Shown one piece after another: positions 1 to 5,797 of a DNA stretch of 7,987 bases. Each line of letters starts with the position of its first letter. The stretch's first letter is position 1. The stretch covers positions 1 to 7,987 of the forward strand of contig JALVSV010000002.1 of NCBI GenBank assembly GCA_027024125.1. Reading direction: 5' to 3'. Below the pieces are notes generated by a model. It had not been told where the DNA came from. It did no database searches and saw only the letters and a program-made list of their open reading frames with translations. The stretch comes from Methylothermaceae bacterium (GTDB taxonomy: Bacteria > Pseudomonadota > Gammaproteobacteria > Methylococcales > Methylothermaceae). A program made the position numbers and the translations under genes.

Positions 1-95
1 ACCCACCCGAGCCCATCCCGAACTCGGCAGTGAAACAGTGTTTCGCCGATGATAGTGGGGGCCCAGCCCCCGTGAAAGTAGGACACCGCCAGGCT
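1..95 (+). rRNA. rrf: 5S ribosomal RNA, 3' portion (5' end outside window)
   Basis: The sequence carries the typical bacterial 5S core: CCCATCCCGAACTCGGCAGTGAAAC near 12-36, then CGCCGATGATAGTGGGG (44-60), GAAAGTAGG (74-82) and the closing CGCCAGGCT (87-95). The last part would pair with a TGCCTGGCG-like 5' strand that lies left of the window. By comparison with the E. coli 5S of about 120 nt, roughly the first 25 nt are missing. The 3' end near 95 is estimated from the closing helix. A 5S gene in this position normally ends an rRNA operon, so 23S and 16S genes are expected to the left, transcribed rightward. A terminator follows within 10 nt, and no tRNA follows the 5S. Confidence 0.95.
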
Positions 96-103
96 CCCTA
101 TAC

Positions 104-138
104 AAAACCCCCACAGACCAGCTCCGTGGGGGTTTTTT
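104..138 (+). terminator. Rho-independent terminator of the rRNA operon, probably bidirectional
   Basis: A perfect 11-bp stem pairs AAAACCCCCAC (104-114) with GTGGGGGTTTT (126-136) around an 11-nt loop. The + strand T-run covers 133-138. It ends rRNA transcription just after 5S. Read on the minus strand, the same stem is followed by TTTTGTAT, and it lies about 20 nt past the stop codon of the converging ZIP transporter gene, so it may stop that transcript too. Confidence 0.93.
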
Positions 139-154
139 ATATGTCCCATCTCCC

Positions 155-967
155 CTATTCCCCCAACCCAAATTCAAGCCCCATCATCACCAATACTCCT
201 ATGGCAACACCGGCATTGGCATGATGCGGGTTGCCTCTACTTTGTGACTCCGGGATCACTTCAGACACTACGACGTATATCATTGCTCCAGCGGCAAGAC
301 CCAATCCGTAAGGTAGGATGTTTTCAAAAGTCTCCATGCTCAGGGCACCTAGAATGGCAAAGATAGGATCTACCATGGCGGAAAGTTGCCCAAAGAAGAA
401 GCTTTTTCCTGGTGACAATCCGCTTCGAAGTAGTGGTACGGCTACGACAATGCCTTCGGGGAGATTGTGTAGGCCTAAGGCAAGGGTGAGAACAAGTGCA
501 TCGTGTAATTCTAACGAGGCATGACCGTATTTTACCCCTGAGAAGGAAATACCCAGGGCCAGTCCTTCCGGAACATTGTGAAGTACGATAGCAAGTACCA
601 ACAGTAGTGTTCGATTGAATTGCTGGCTTGGCTGAGCGATTGCACGTGCTGTATCGATCACTGGCAGCGCAGGTAAAACACGATCTACATACTGAATCAA
701 GAACCACCCAAGCATGAATCCAGTTGATGCTGGGAGCCATTGAATGTTTCTAGGAAGTTCTGCAGTTTCAATCGCGGGATCCAACAATCCCCAAAAACTG
801 GCAGCAAGCATAATGCCTGCGGTCACTCCCATCATCAGATCCAGATTCTGTCGCCGTGTTTTTGCATATAGCAGTACCGATGCGGCACCTAGGGCTGTGA
901 ACAGCCAAGTGAACAGACCGGCCAAAAGGGATTGGATGACAGGATTTAAGTCGGCAAATCCGTACAT
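155..967 (-). CDS. ZIP family divalent metal transporter (GufA/ZupT-like)
   Basis: This 270-residue inner-membrane protein is predicted to move Zn2+ or other divalent cations. Two ZIP signature motifs are present: HNVPEG at residues 130-135 (TM4) and HNLPEG at 167-172 (TM5). In the ZIP family these His, Asn and Glu residues form the binuclear metal site. Hydrophobic segments lie near residues 11-35, 43-63, 80-100, 120-142, 155-180, 193-213, 217-237 and 250-268, matching the eight-helix ZIP topology. The TM3-TM4 loop (about 100-118) is short and lacks the His-rich stretch of many eukaryotic ZIPs. Length is close to E. coli ZupT (257 aa); the paired motifs suggest the GufA branch. The ATG start has no clear Shine-Dalgarno sequence. 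The gene lies 69 bp downstream of a response regulator gene on the same strand. Metal specificity cannot be read from the sequence. Confidence 0.9.
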   Translation of the reverse strand: MYGFADLNPVIQSLLAGLFTWLFTALGAASVLLYAKTRRQNLDLMMGVTAGIMLAASFWGLLDPAIETAELPRNIQWLPASTGFMLGWFLIQYVDRVLPALPVIDTARAIAQPSQQFNRTLLLVLAIVLHNVPEGLALGISFSGVKYGHASLELHDALVLTLALGLHNLPEGIVVAVPLLRSGLSPGKSFFFGQLSAMVDPIFAILGALSMETFENILPYGLGLAAGAMIYVVVSEVIPESQSRGNPHHANAGVAIGVLVMMGLEFGLGE

Positions 968-995
968 AGTGGTTGCAAGTTCGAATTTGCCGATC

Positions 996-1024
996 AGTGT
1001 TGCGGAATTCTAGGAAGCAGTCAA
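996..1024 (-). promoter_or_regulatory. Weak sigma70-like promoter candidate before the ZIP gene
   Basis: On the minus strand TTGACT (1024-1019; five of six matches to -35) is separated by 17 bp from AACACT (1001-996; three of six matches to -10). It lies in the 69-bp gap upstream of the transporter gene and would allow transcription independent of the response regulator gene. The -10 match is poor, so this is tentative. Confidence 0.3.
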
Positions 1025-1036
1025 ACGCTGAATTAT

Positions 1037-1864
1037 TTATGTTTCGAGGCAACGATATAACAACTCTTTGACGTTTTCGGGTTCAAACGGTTTGTCACAA
1101 ATAGCCGATACACCAGCCTGTTGTATCGCGGCCAATCTTGCTTGGTTTTGTTCACTGGTGACCATAAGGATAGGCAAATAGGGGTTGTTCAGTTCCGTAC
1201 GGATGAATCTGGTCAGTGCTCTGCCATCCATGTTCGGCATGTTGTAATCTGTGACGACAAGGTCGAAATCCATGGTTTTCATGATTTCCACTGCCTCTGC
1301 CCCGTCTGCTGCTTCAGTCACAGCGATGATTCCCATATCTTTCAATACTCGGTGAATATGCCGTCTGGCAAGTCCGCTGTCATCAACTAGAAGCACTTTA
1401 AGCTCATTTGTATCGTAGTTTTCCAATTCCAGCTCAGCCGGCTCTATATATTGCAGCGTGGTCGTCAGTGCCTGTTGTAAATCGTGGTGATAGAAAGGTT
1501 TGGGCAAGATGGCGACAACGCCCGCTTGACGAATAGGCTCCAGTTCTTCTACCCGGGTTTCACTGGAAACCAACATGAAAGGCAGGTTATTGAACTCAGT
1601 GTTCTCACGCAGGGATGCCAAAAGATCCACTGCAGTCATATCGGGCAGATACATGCTGCTGATCACTAAATCCGGAACATACCTGCTCATTTGATTGAGC
1701 GCTTCTTGTCCGGTATGAGAGATCTCGATTTTCGAGACCCCTTGGCCTTGTAAGTGTTGCTGGATGATCTTGGCCTGGGTCACAGAAGGTTCAATCAATA
1801 ATATAGCTAGGTCTTGTATCGCTAGCGCTTCCAAACCAGTCTCCCTATTTTGCTCCTGATACAT
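1037..1864 (-). CDS. Response regulator with two tandem receiver domains, first one degenerate
   Basis: A predicted cytoplasmic 275-residue protein with two CheY-like receiver domains and no output domain. Domain 2 (about residues 154-275) has every expected residue: acidic pair D161-D162 (LLVDDS), phosphoacceptor D206 (VVTDYNMPNMDG), T236 and K258 in the DKPF motif. Domain 1 (about 18-130) keeps the fold and K122 (PKPF), but its acidic pair is Glu-Pro (LIEPS), and the phosphoacceptor position is Ser70 (DLVISSMYLP). It is therefore probably a pseudo-receiver used for dimerisation or partner binding. No histidine kinase lies nearby. Output is likely by protein contact, as with CheY. The start is uncertain. 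I use the ATG at 1864; a TTG at 1834 has a better Shine-Dalgarno (AGGGAG, 6-nt spacing), and a TTG at 1945 would add 27 residues unlike a receiver. Confidence 0.88.
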   Translation of the reverse strand: MYQEQNRETGLEALAIQDLAILLIEPSVTQAKIIQQHLQGQGVSKIEISHTGQEALNQMSRYVPDLVISSMYLPDMTAVDLLASLRENTEFNNLPFMLVSSETRVEELEPIRQAGVVAILPKPFYHHDLQQALTTTLQYIEPAELELENYDTNELKVLLVDDSGLARRHIHRVLKDMGIIAVTEAADGAEAVEIMKTMDFDLVVTDYNMPNMDGRALTRFIRTELNNPYLPILMVTSEQNQARLAAIQQAGVSAICDKPFEPENVKELLYRCLET

Positions 1865-2202
1865 AAAGCATAGGCGAACGCGATGTGTTCTCAAGTGGAA
1901 TGGACTTATACAAAAAAATGCCCCAAGACATGATTCGTCTCCCAATCTTCAGTGGTGAATTGAGTCTTTTGTACCTCTATGAGTAGACGCTGTTTTCGTC
2001 AGGAATGATGTGTGTCTCTGATTTTGATTTCCCGCCTGATGTAGGGAGCCGTCAATATAATTTGCTGTGGCTGCGACAAGGTGTTTGTTAACATGAACCA
2101 TCTTTTACCGAATGAGTACAGCTTGTAGGTAGTTATGCACAAACAGGCATGACGTGTGGTTCTTGTTGTCAAGTGTTTTTTGGTGTGACTGGCCATAAAG
2201 AG

Positions 2203-2216
2203 GGTTAGCTATAACC
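2203..2216. repeat. Short inverted repeat GGTTA-GCTA-TAACC
   Basis: Five-base arms GGTTA (2203-2207) and TAACC (2212-2216) flank GCTA. The right arm overlaps TATAAC (2210-2215), which resembles a -10 element, but no good -35 sits 16-18 bp upstream. It may be an operator or chance; it lies at the left edge of the A-rich part of the DnaA-box region. Confidence 0.3.
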
Positions 2217-2322
2217 TACTGAAATTAAACACCAAACAAACCCTGGATGAAAACTTTACAGATTGATGAAAAGTCAGAAAAAATGTGCTATCGGGACATC
2301 TGTTAGCAAGTTACTCACAAAG

Positions 2323-2345
2323 TTATCCACAGAATCTGTGGACAA
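2323..2345. repeat. Face-to-face pair of DnaA boxes (inverted repeat)
   Basis: TTATCCACA (2323-2331), a 5-bp spacer GAATC, and TGTGGACAA (2337-2345) form an inverted pair. The arms match at eight of nine positions. A third, one-mismatch box (2311-2319) lies 3 bp to the left in the same direction as the first. Close, ordered boxes of this kind are typical of sites where several DnaA molecules assemble. Confidence 0.7.
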
Positions 2346-2454
2346 AGCTCATAGGGTGATTTTGATGCAGCGCTGTGATCATTCCCTTTCCGTACAGCGA
2401 GTTTGTACACAGCTTGTTGGTTGCCCCATATAGAGTTCACTATTTTTCCAGTCT

Positions 2455-2467
2455 ATTGAATTTCAAT
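2455..2467. repeat. Perfect short palindrome ATTGAA-T-TTCAAT upstream of ppnN
   Basis: Six-base arms ATTGAA (2455-2460) and TTCAAT (2462-2467) are perfectly inverted around one T, about 93 bp before the ppnN start codon. Size and position suit a binding site for a dimeric regulator, though AT-rich palindromes of this size also occur by chance. Confidence 0.3.
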
Positions 2468-2559
2468 GAAATATTCTTGGTTAGAGTGATAGATTCCGCT
2501 GTTTGGATGCGTCTGTTCGCTGTTTTTCCACAATCTTATCCACAGGATGAACCAAAGCG

Positions 2560-3933
2560 ATGAATGACATCATCACAGATTCCGTGCAGATCACCCCGCT
2601 AGGGACGTTGGAAATTCTGTCGAAGAAGGAAGTGAATCATTTGCTAGACAGCGCCCACAGCGATTTGTTTCAAACTTTCCGCAAGTGCGCTCTGGCAGTG
2701 CTTAATAGCGGCAATGTAGTCGACGATTCCAAGGCAGTCTTCGAGCAATATCGCGATTTTGTCATTCATATACGGCAACAAGAGCGTGGAATCAAGTTGG
2801 AATTGAACAATGCACCCGCCTCCGCTTTTGTCGATGGTCACATGATAAGAGGGATACAGGAACACCTTTTTGCTGTCTTACGCGATATTGTCTATACCAA
2901 TCAGCAAATCATTGAGAGCGGTACGTTCGATCTGAATGATTCCGGAGACATCACCGATGCAGTGTTCCATATCCTGCGTAATGCACAAGTTCTGATTCCT
3001 CAGAGGCCTCCGGATATGGTGGTGTGCTGGGGTGGCCATGCCATTGGCTCCATGGAATACGGGTACAGCAAGGAAGTAGGATACGAATTGGGGCTCCGTG
3101 GACTTCATATTTGCACTGGATGTGGACCAGGCGCCATGAAAGGCCCTATGAAAGGTGCCACAATCGGCCATGCCAAACAGCGGCTTTATCAGGGAAGATA
3201 CCTTGGAATTTCCGAACCAGGCATCATTGCAGCCGAACCGCCCAATCCCATAGTCAATTCGCTGGTCATCATGCCGGACATCGAAAAGCGGCTGGAGGCC
3301 TTTGTCCGAGTTGGACATGGAATCGTCGTTTTTCCTGGAGGAGTCGGAACCTTCGAGGAAATTTTATATATTCTCGGGATCTTGCTGCATCCAGACAACG
3401 TTGACCTCCCTTTCCCCTTGATTCTTACAGGCCCAAAGGATAGCTCAGCTTATTTCGAGCGAATTGACGCCTTCTTATCCGCCACCCTAGGTGATCTAGC
3501 CAGGGAACGTTATCGTGTGATCATTGGAGATGCTGCGGAGGTTGCCAAAAAAATGCGACACGGTCTGGAAAAGGTGCGTAAGTACCGCCATCACACCCAT
3601 GATGCCTATTATTTCAACTGGCGTATGGTGATTGATCCGGCATTCCAGCAGCCCTTGGTGCCCACACATGAAGCCATGGCAAGTCTGAATCTGTCGCCCG
3701 ATTTGCCTCCCTACGAACTGGCGGCACAGTTGAGGCGTGCATTTTCCGGGATCGTTGCAGCGAATGTTAAGGAGAAGGGAATCTTGGCTGTAGAGGAAAA
3801 AGGGCCGTTTGAAATCAGGGGGGACGCATGTATATTAGAGCCTCTGGAGCAGTTACTGGCTGCCTTCGTCTCTCAGAAAAGAATGAAACTGGCTGATCAT
3901 TATGAGCCTACCTATCGCTTGATTTCTGAATGA
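2560..3933 (+). CDS. ppnN: Pyrimidine/purine nucleotide 5'-monophosphate nucleosidase PpnN (YgdH, LOG family)
   Basis: This predicted cytosolic enzyme hydrolyses the N-glycosidic bond of nucleoside 5'-monophosphates to give free base and ribose 5-phosphate. In E. coli PpnN it is activated by (p)ppGpp and helps cells reshape nucleotide pools under stress. The 457 residues match E. coli PpnN (454 aa) end to end, as recalled. Layout: an N-terminal PpnN domain (about 10-145), a central LOG/lysine-decarboxylase-like Rossmann domain (about 150-335) and a C-terminal domain (about 340-455). The LOG motif PGGVGTFEE is at 259-267. Other conserved blocks are VVCWGGH (154-160), CTGCGPGAM (185-193), AAEPPNP (224-230), MPDIEKRLEAFVR (238-250) and RRAFSGIVAANVKE (392-405). 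The ATG start has only a distant AGGA (2544-2547, 12 nt away), overlapping the last DnaA box. The gene is followed after 1 nt by a WGR-domain gene, so the two are likely co-transcribed. Confidence 0.97.
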   Translation: MNDIITDSVQITPLGTLEILSKKEVNHLLDSAHSDLFQTFRKCALAVLNSGNVVDDSKAVFEQYRDFVIHIRQQERGIKLELNNAPASAFVDGHMIRGIQEHLFAVLRDIVYTNQQIIESGTFDLNDSGDITDAVFHILRNAQVLIPQRPPDMVVCWGGHAIGSMEYGYSKEVGYELGLRGLHICTGCGPGAMKGPMKGATIGHAKQRLYQGRYLGISEPGIIAAEPPNPIVNSLVIMPDIEKRLEAFVRVGHGIVVFPGGVGTFEEILYILGILLHPDNVDLPFPLILTGPKDSSAYFERIDAFLSATLGDLARERYRVIIGDAAEVAKKMRHGLEKVRKYRHHTHDAYYFNWRMVIDPAFQQPLVPTHEAMASLNLSPDLPPYELAAQLRRAFSGIVAANVKEKGILAVEEKGPFEIRGDACILEPLEQLLAAFVSQKRMKLADHYEPTYRLISE

Positions 3934-3934
3934 A

Positions 3935-4195
3935 ATGCAGAAGCCGGCACTTGACTGGATCCGTCTACGCTGGGAAAGGGAGAGCCGTTATTATGAGGCG
4001 CATCTACAACAAGATCTGTGGGGGGACTGGATAGTGACTAAGGTTTGGGGGCAACGCAGCAGCCGGTTGGGAAGGGTCATGAACATCCCCTGTAATACCT
4101 ATCAAAAAGGGCTTGCGATGTTGGTTCAGATCGACAGGACCCGCAAGCAAAAAGGTTACAGGCTGGTCCTCAAGAAAGGCAACATCGACCTGTAG
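3935..4195 (+). CDS. Small WGR-domain protein
   Basis: The 86-residue product is essentially one WGR domain: aromatic RYYEAHLQQDLWGDW at 18-32, the signature turn VWGQRSSRLGRV at 37-48 (third position Gln rather than Arg), a helix around 56-70 and the closing KGYRLV at 73-78. WGR domains occur in PARP1-type ADP-ribosyltransferases, where they bind DNA ends, and in bacterial MolR-like proteins. Short stand-alone versions occur in proteobacteria without a settled function. The protein is basic at its C-terminus, which would suit nucleic-acid binding; that is inference. The start ATG is 1 nt after the ppnN stop and has no good Shine-Dalgarno of its own, so translation is probably coupled to ppnN. 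The stop lies 4 nt from the stop of the converging SRAP gene, with no terminator between them. Confidence 0.82.
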   Translation: MQKPALDWIRLRWERESRYYEAHLQQDLWGDWIVTKVWGQRSSRLGRVMNIPCNTYQKGLAMLVQIDRTRKQKGYRLVLKKGNIDL

Positions 4196-4199
4196 AGTG

Positions 4200-4907
4200 T
4201 CAGTCGAAGAGTGACCCGGTCCTGTTGTTTGGCTCCAAACACCGAGGATCGTCGTGGTTTGGATTATTCACGTGGCCGCTCACCGGATAAAAGCGTAACA
4301 GCTCCTCCCGGCATGGTTCCAATAGCGTTTGTGGGGTTTCAAAGTTAGGCTCGAGCCAATGTGTCCATTTTTCTTCCTCAAGGATCACCGGCATGCGTCG
4401 GTGAAGTGGCTGGAGCCTCCGGTTGGCATCGGTGGTGATGATGACACATGAGATCATGGTTTCACTGCTATTGGGCCGGTGCCAGCTTTCCCAGAGACCG
4501 GCAAGGGCCATCAGCCTGCCGTCCTGGCGGAGAATGGCGTAGGGCAGATTATTGCCTCTTTCGGAACGATGCCATTCATAAAAACCACTGGCAGGGATCA
4601 GACAACGTCGTCGCTGCAGTGCCTGTCCAAATGCTGGTCGTTGGGTCAGTGTTTCGGCCCTGGCATTGATCAGCCGTTGGCCGATTTTTTCATCTTTGGA
4701 CCAGGAAGGGATCAAACCCCATCTTGCCAGCTTTAGATGACGTTCTTCGTCTTCGCTGTCTGATGTCGGGTCACCCGGAAAGATCACAATAGGAATCGTC
4801 TGAGTGGGCGCGATGTTATAGCGTGGTTGCCACTCGATGGAGTTGACACAACCAAACTGTTGGCGTATTTCCTCTTTTGAGGCAGTCAAAAAGTATCGGC
4901 CACACAT
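4200..4907 (-). CDS. SRAP (YedK/HMCES) family abasic-site DNA-protein crosslinking protein
   Basis: The protein is predicted to trap abasic sites in single-stranded DNA by a covalent link through its N-terminal cysteine. The start used gives MCGRYFL, which places catalytic Cys2 at the N-terminus after Met removal, as the family requires; a longer reading from 4931 would bury it. Other SRAP landmarks, numbered from this Met, are the YNIAPTQ block (31-37), ARWGLIPSW (61-69), INARAET with N81 (80-86), CLIPASGFYEW with E111 (102-112), ALAGLWESW (134-142) and PLHRRMPVIL with H169 (167-176). These Asn, Glu and His match the active-site residues described for E. coli YedK (N75, E105, H160). Length is 235 aa, close to YedK (about 222). 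The start codon is only 15 nt from the divergent EcsC-family gene, so its promoter must lie inside that gene. Confidence 0.95.
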   Translation of the reverse strand: MCGRYFLTASKEEIRQQFGCVNSIEWQPRYNIAPTQTIPIVIFPGDPTSDSEDEERHLKLARWGLIPSWSKDEKIGQRLINARAETLTQRPAFGQALQRRRCLIPASGFYEWHRSERGNNLPYAILRQDGRLMALAGLWESWHRPNSSETMISCVIITTDANRRLQPLHRRMPVILEEEKWTHWLEPNFETPQTLLEPCREELLRFYPVSGHVNNPNHDDPRCLEPNNRTGSLFD

Positions 4908-4910
4908 TTT

Positions 4911-4914
4911 AGGA
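4911..4914 (+). promoter_or_regulatory. Ribosome binding site of the EcsC-family gene
   Basis: AGGA, 8 nt before the ATG at 4923, supports that start. It lies in the 15-nt gap between the two divergent start codons, 4 nt from the start of the SRAP gene, leaving no room for a promoter between the genes. Confidence 0.6.
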
Positions 4915-4922
4915 TCGTCATA

Positions 4923-5768
4923 ATGAATCAAATCGTTGCATTACCGGACGCCAACCCGTTTCAATGGCAGCGAGCGCCATTGTCCGCGGCCGATTATCAA
5001 GCCTTGTCCGAAGCGATCAGGTTTTTGGAAAATCCAGGGCTGACAGCCAAGTTGTCCAATTATATCGGAATGCCAGTGGAAAAAGCGCTGACGATGTTAC
5101 CGGAAAATGTAGTCAAACCAGTGACGCTCATTACCCGCGAAGCCCTGCGTAAAGCTGTGGATGCTGCGCTGTTGACCTTGCCTTCTGAATCGAGACGAAA
5201 ATCTGCAATAATGAGTCACAGGCTGTTGGCAGGGTTTAGTGGCGCATTGGGCGGAAGTTTTGGTATTGCCAGCCTAGCGATGGAATTGCCGGTATCGGCC
5301 ACCTTAATGCTACGGGCCATTGCATCTATAGCCAGTGAACATGGAGAAGATATCAACGATCCCAGAGTCAAACTTGCCTGTATGGAAGTGTTTGCCTTGG
5401 GGGGTAAATCCAAATCGGATGACAACAGCGATGTAGGATATTATGCAGTCCGGGCGTTCCTCTCAAAATCTGTGGAGGAATCTGCAAAGCACGTCATGAA
5501 AAAAGGGTTGGCCAAAGAGGGTGCACCCGCATTGGTAAAATTTATCAATGCGGTTTCTCAGCGCTTTAGTGTTCGTGTTTCTCAAAAACTTGCCTTGCAG
5601 TCATTGCCAGCCATAGGGGCTGTATGTGGGGCTACTGTCAATGTCCTCTTCATCAGCCACTTTCAAAGTATGGCTCATGCCCACTTCACGGTACGGCGTC
5701 TTGAACGGATATATGGTCATGATCGTATTCGGCAGGTATACAAAAGTCTGGAAACTATAGAGGCCTGA
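4923..5768 (+). CDS. EcsC family protein
   Basis: The 281-residue protein has the EcsC-domain pattern: a glycine-rich hydrophobic stretch GFSGALGGSFGIASLAMELPVSATL (104-128), then ASEHGEDINDPRVKLACMEVFALGG (137-161), the acidic KSDDNSDVGYYAVRAFL (164-180), RFSVRVSQKLALQSLPAIGAVCGATVN (214-240) and the C-terminal HFQSMAHAHFTVRRLERIYG (246-265). The family is named after EcsC of Bacillus, encoded next to the EcsAB ABC transporter, but its molecular role is not known. No EcsA- or EcsB-like gene is present here. Hydrophobic segments around 104-130 and 228-245 suggest membrane association; there is no signal peptide. The gene is divergent from the SRAP gene and convergent with the UPF0210 gene 21 nt beyond its stop, so it seems to stand alone as a transcription unit. 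Confidence 0.87.
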   Translation: MNQIVALPDANPFQWQRAPLSAADYQALSEAIRFLENPGLTAKLSNYIGMPVEKALTMLPENVVKPVTLITREALRKAVDAALLTLPSESRRKSAIMSHRLLAGFSGALGGSFGIASLAMELPVSATLMLRAIASIASEHGEDINDPRVKLACMEVFALGGKSKSDDNSDVGYYAVRAFLSKSVEESAKHVMKKGLAKEGAPALVKFINAVSQRFSVRVSQKLALQSLPAIGAVCGATVNVLFISHFQSMAHAHFTVRRLERIYGHDRIRQVYKSLETIEA

Positions 5769-5769
5769 C

Positions 5770-5797
5770 AAAAAAAGAAATTGACTGACTCAGTTTC
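5770..5797 (-). terminator. Possible rho-independent terminator of the ACT-UPF0210 operon
   Basis: On the minus strand GAAACTGA (5797-5790) can pair with TCAATTTC (5784-5777) with one internal mismatch, around the loop GTCAG, followed directly by seven T (5776-5770). The stem overlaps the UPF0210 stop codon and is AT-rich, so it is likely weak. It lies between convergent genes 21 nt apart. Confidence 0.45.

Larger units (their letters stand above)
2133..2544. promoter_or_regulatory. DnaA-box cluster in the intergenic region before ppnN (origin-like or DnaA-regulatory)
   Basis: The stretch 1865-2559 has no convincing gene. It holds exact DnaA boxes TTATGCACA (2133-2141), TTATCCACA (2323-2331) and TTATCCACA (2536-2544). 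Sites with one mismatch to TTATNCACA are TTACTCACA (2311-2319), TTGTCCACA on the minus strand (2345-2337), TTGTACACA (2403-2411) and TTTTCCACA (2524-2532). An A-rich stretch (about 2221-2285) lies just left of the densest group (2311-2345) and could act as an unwinding element. The last box ends 15 bp before the ppnN start codon. That boxes are present is directly seen. A role as replication origin, DnaA-titration site or DnaA-controlled promoter is inference. No dnaA, dnaN, mnmG or parAB gene is visible, and the rRNA operon pointing toward this site argues against the main oriC. Confidence 0.6.

Noticed and set aside
324..740. 138-aa minus-strand frame inside the ZIP gene
   Set aside because: It is an alternative frame of the transporter gene, Cys/Ser/Thr-rich and without any domain.
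1865..1945. Upstream TTG extension of the response regulator (27 extra residues)
   Set aside because: The added residues (MGDESCLGAF...) look like translated leader and do not belong to a receiver fold. A 28-codon frame starting at an ATG near 1932 within this leader is likewise unsupported.
1999..2196. 65-aa minus-strand ORF in the intergenic region
   Set aside because: No ribosome binding site or family resemblance is visible, and it covers a DnaA box; probably a chance frame.
2133..2544. Calling the DnaA-box cluster the chromosomal oriC outright
   Set aside because: There is no oriC marker gene in view, and the rRNA operon is oriented toward the cluster, opposite to the usual co-directional layout. 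GC skew over the genome is needed.
2375..2563. 62-aa + strand ORF ending with an ATGA overlap on ppnN
   Set aside because: It starts with GTG without a ribosome binding site, overlies several DnaA boxes and a palindrome, and its sequence shows no recognisable protein pattern.
4908..4931. Longer SRAP reading that starts at 4931
   Set aside because: The family needs Cys at position 2, which only the ATG at 4907 provides; the longer form would also overlap the start of the divergent gene.
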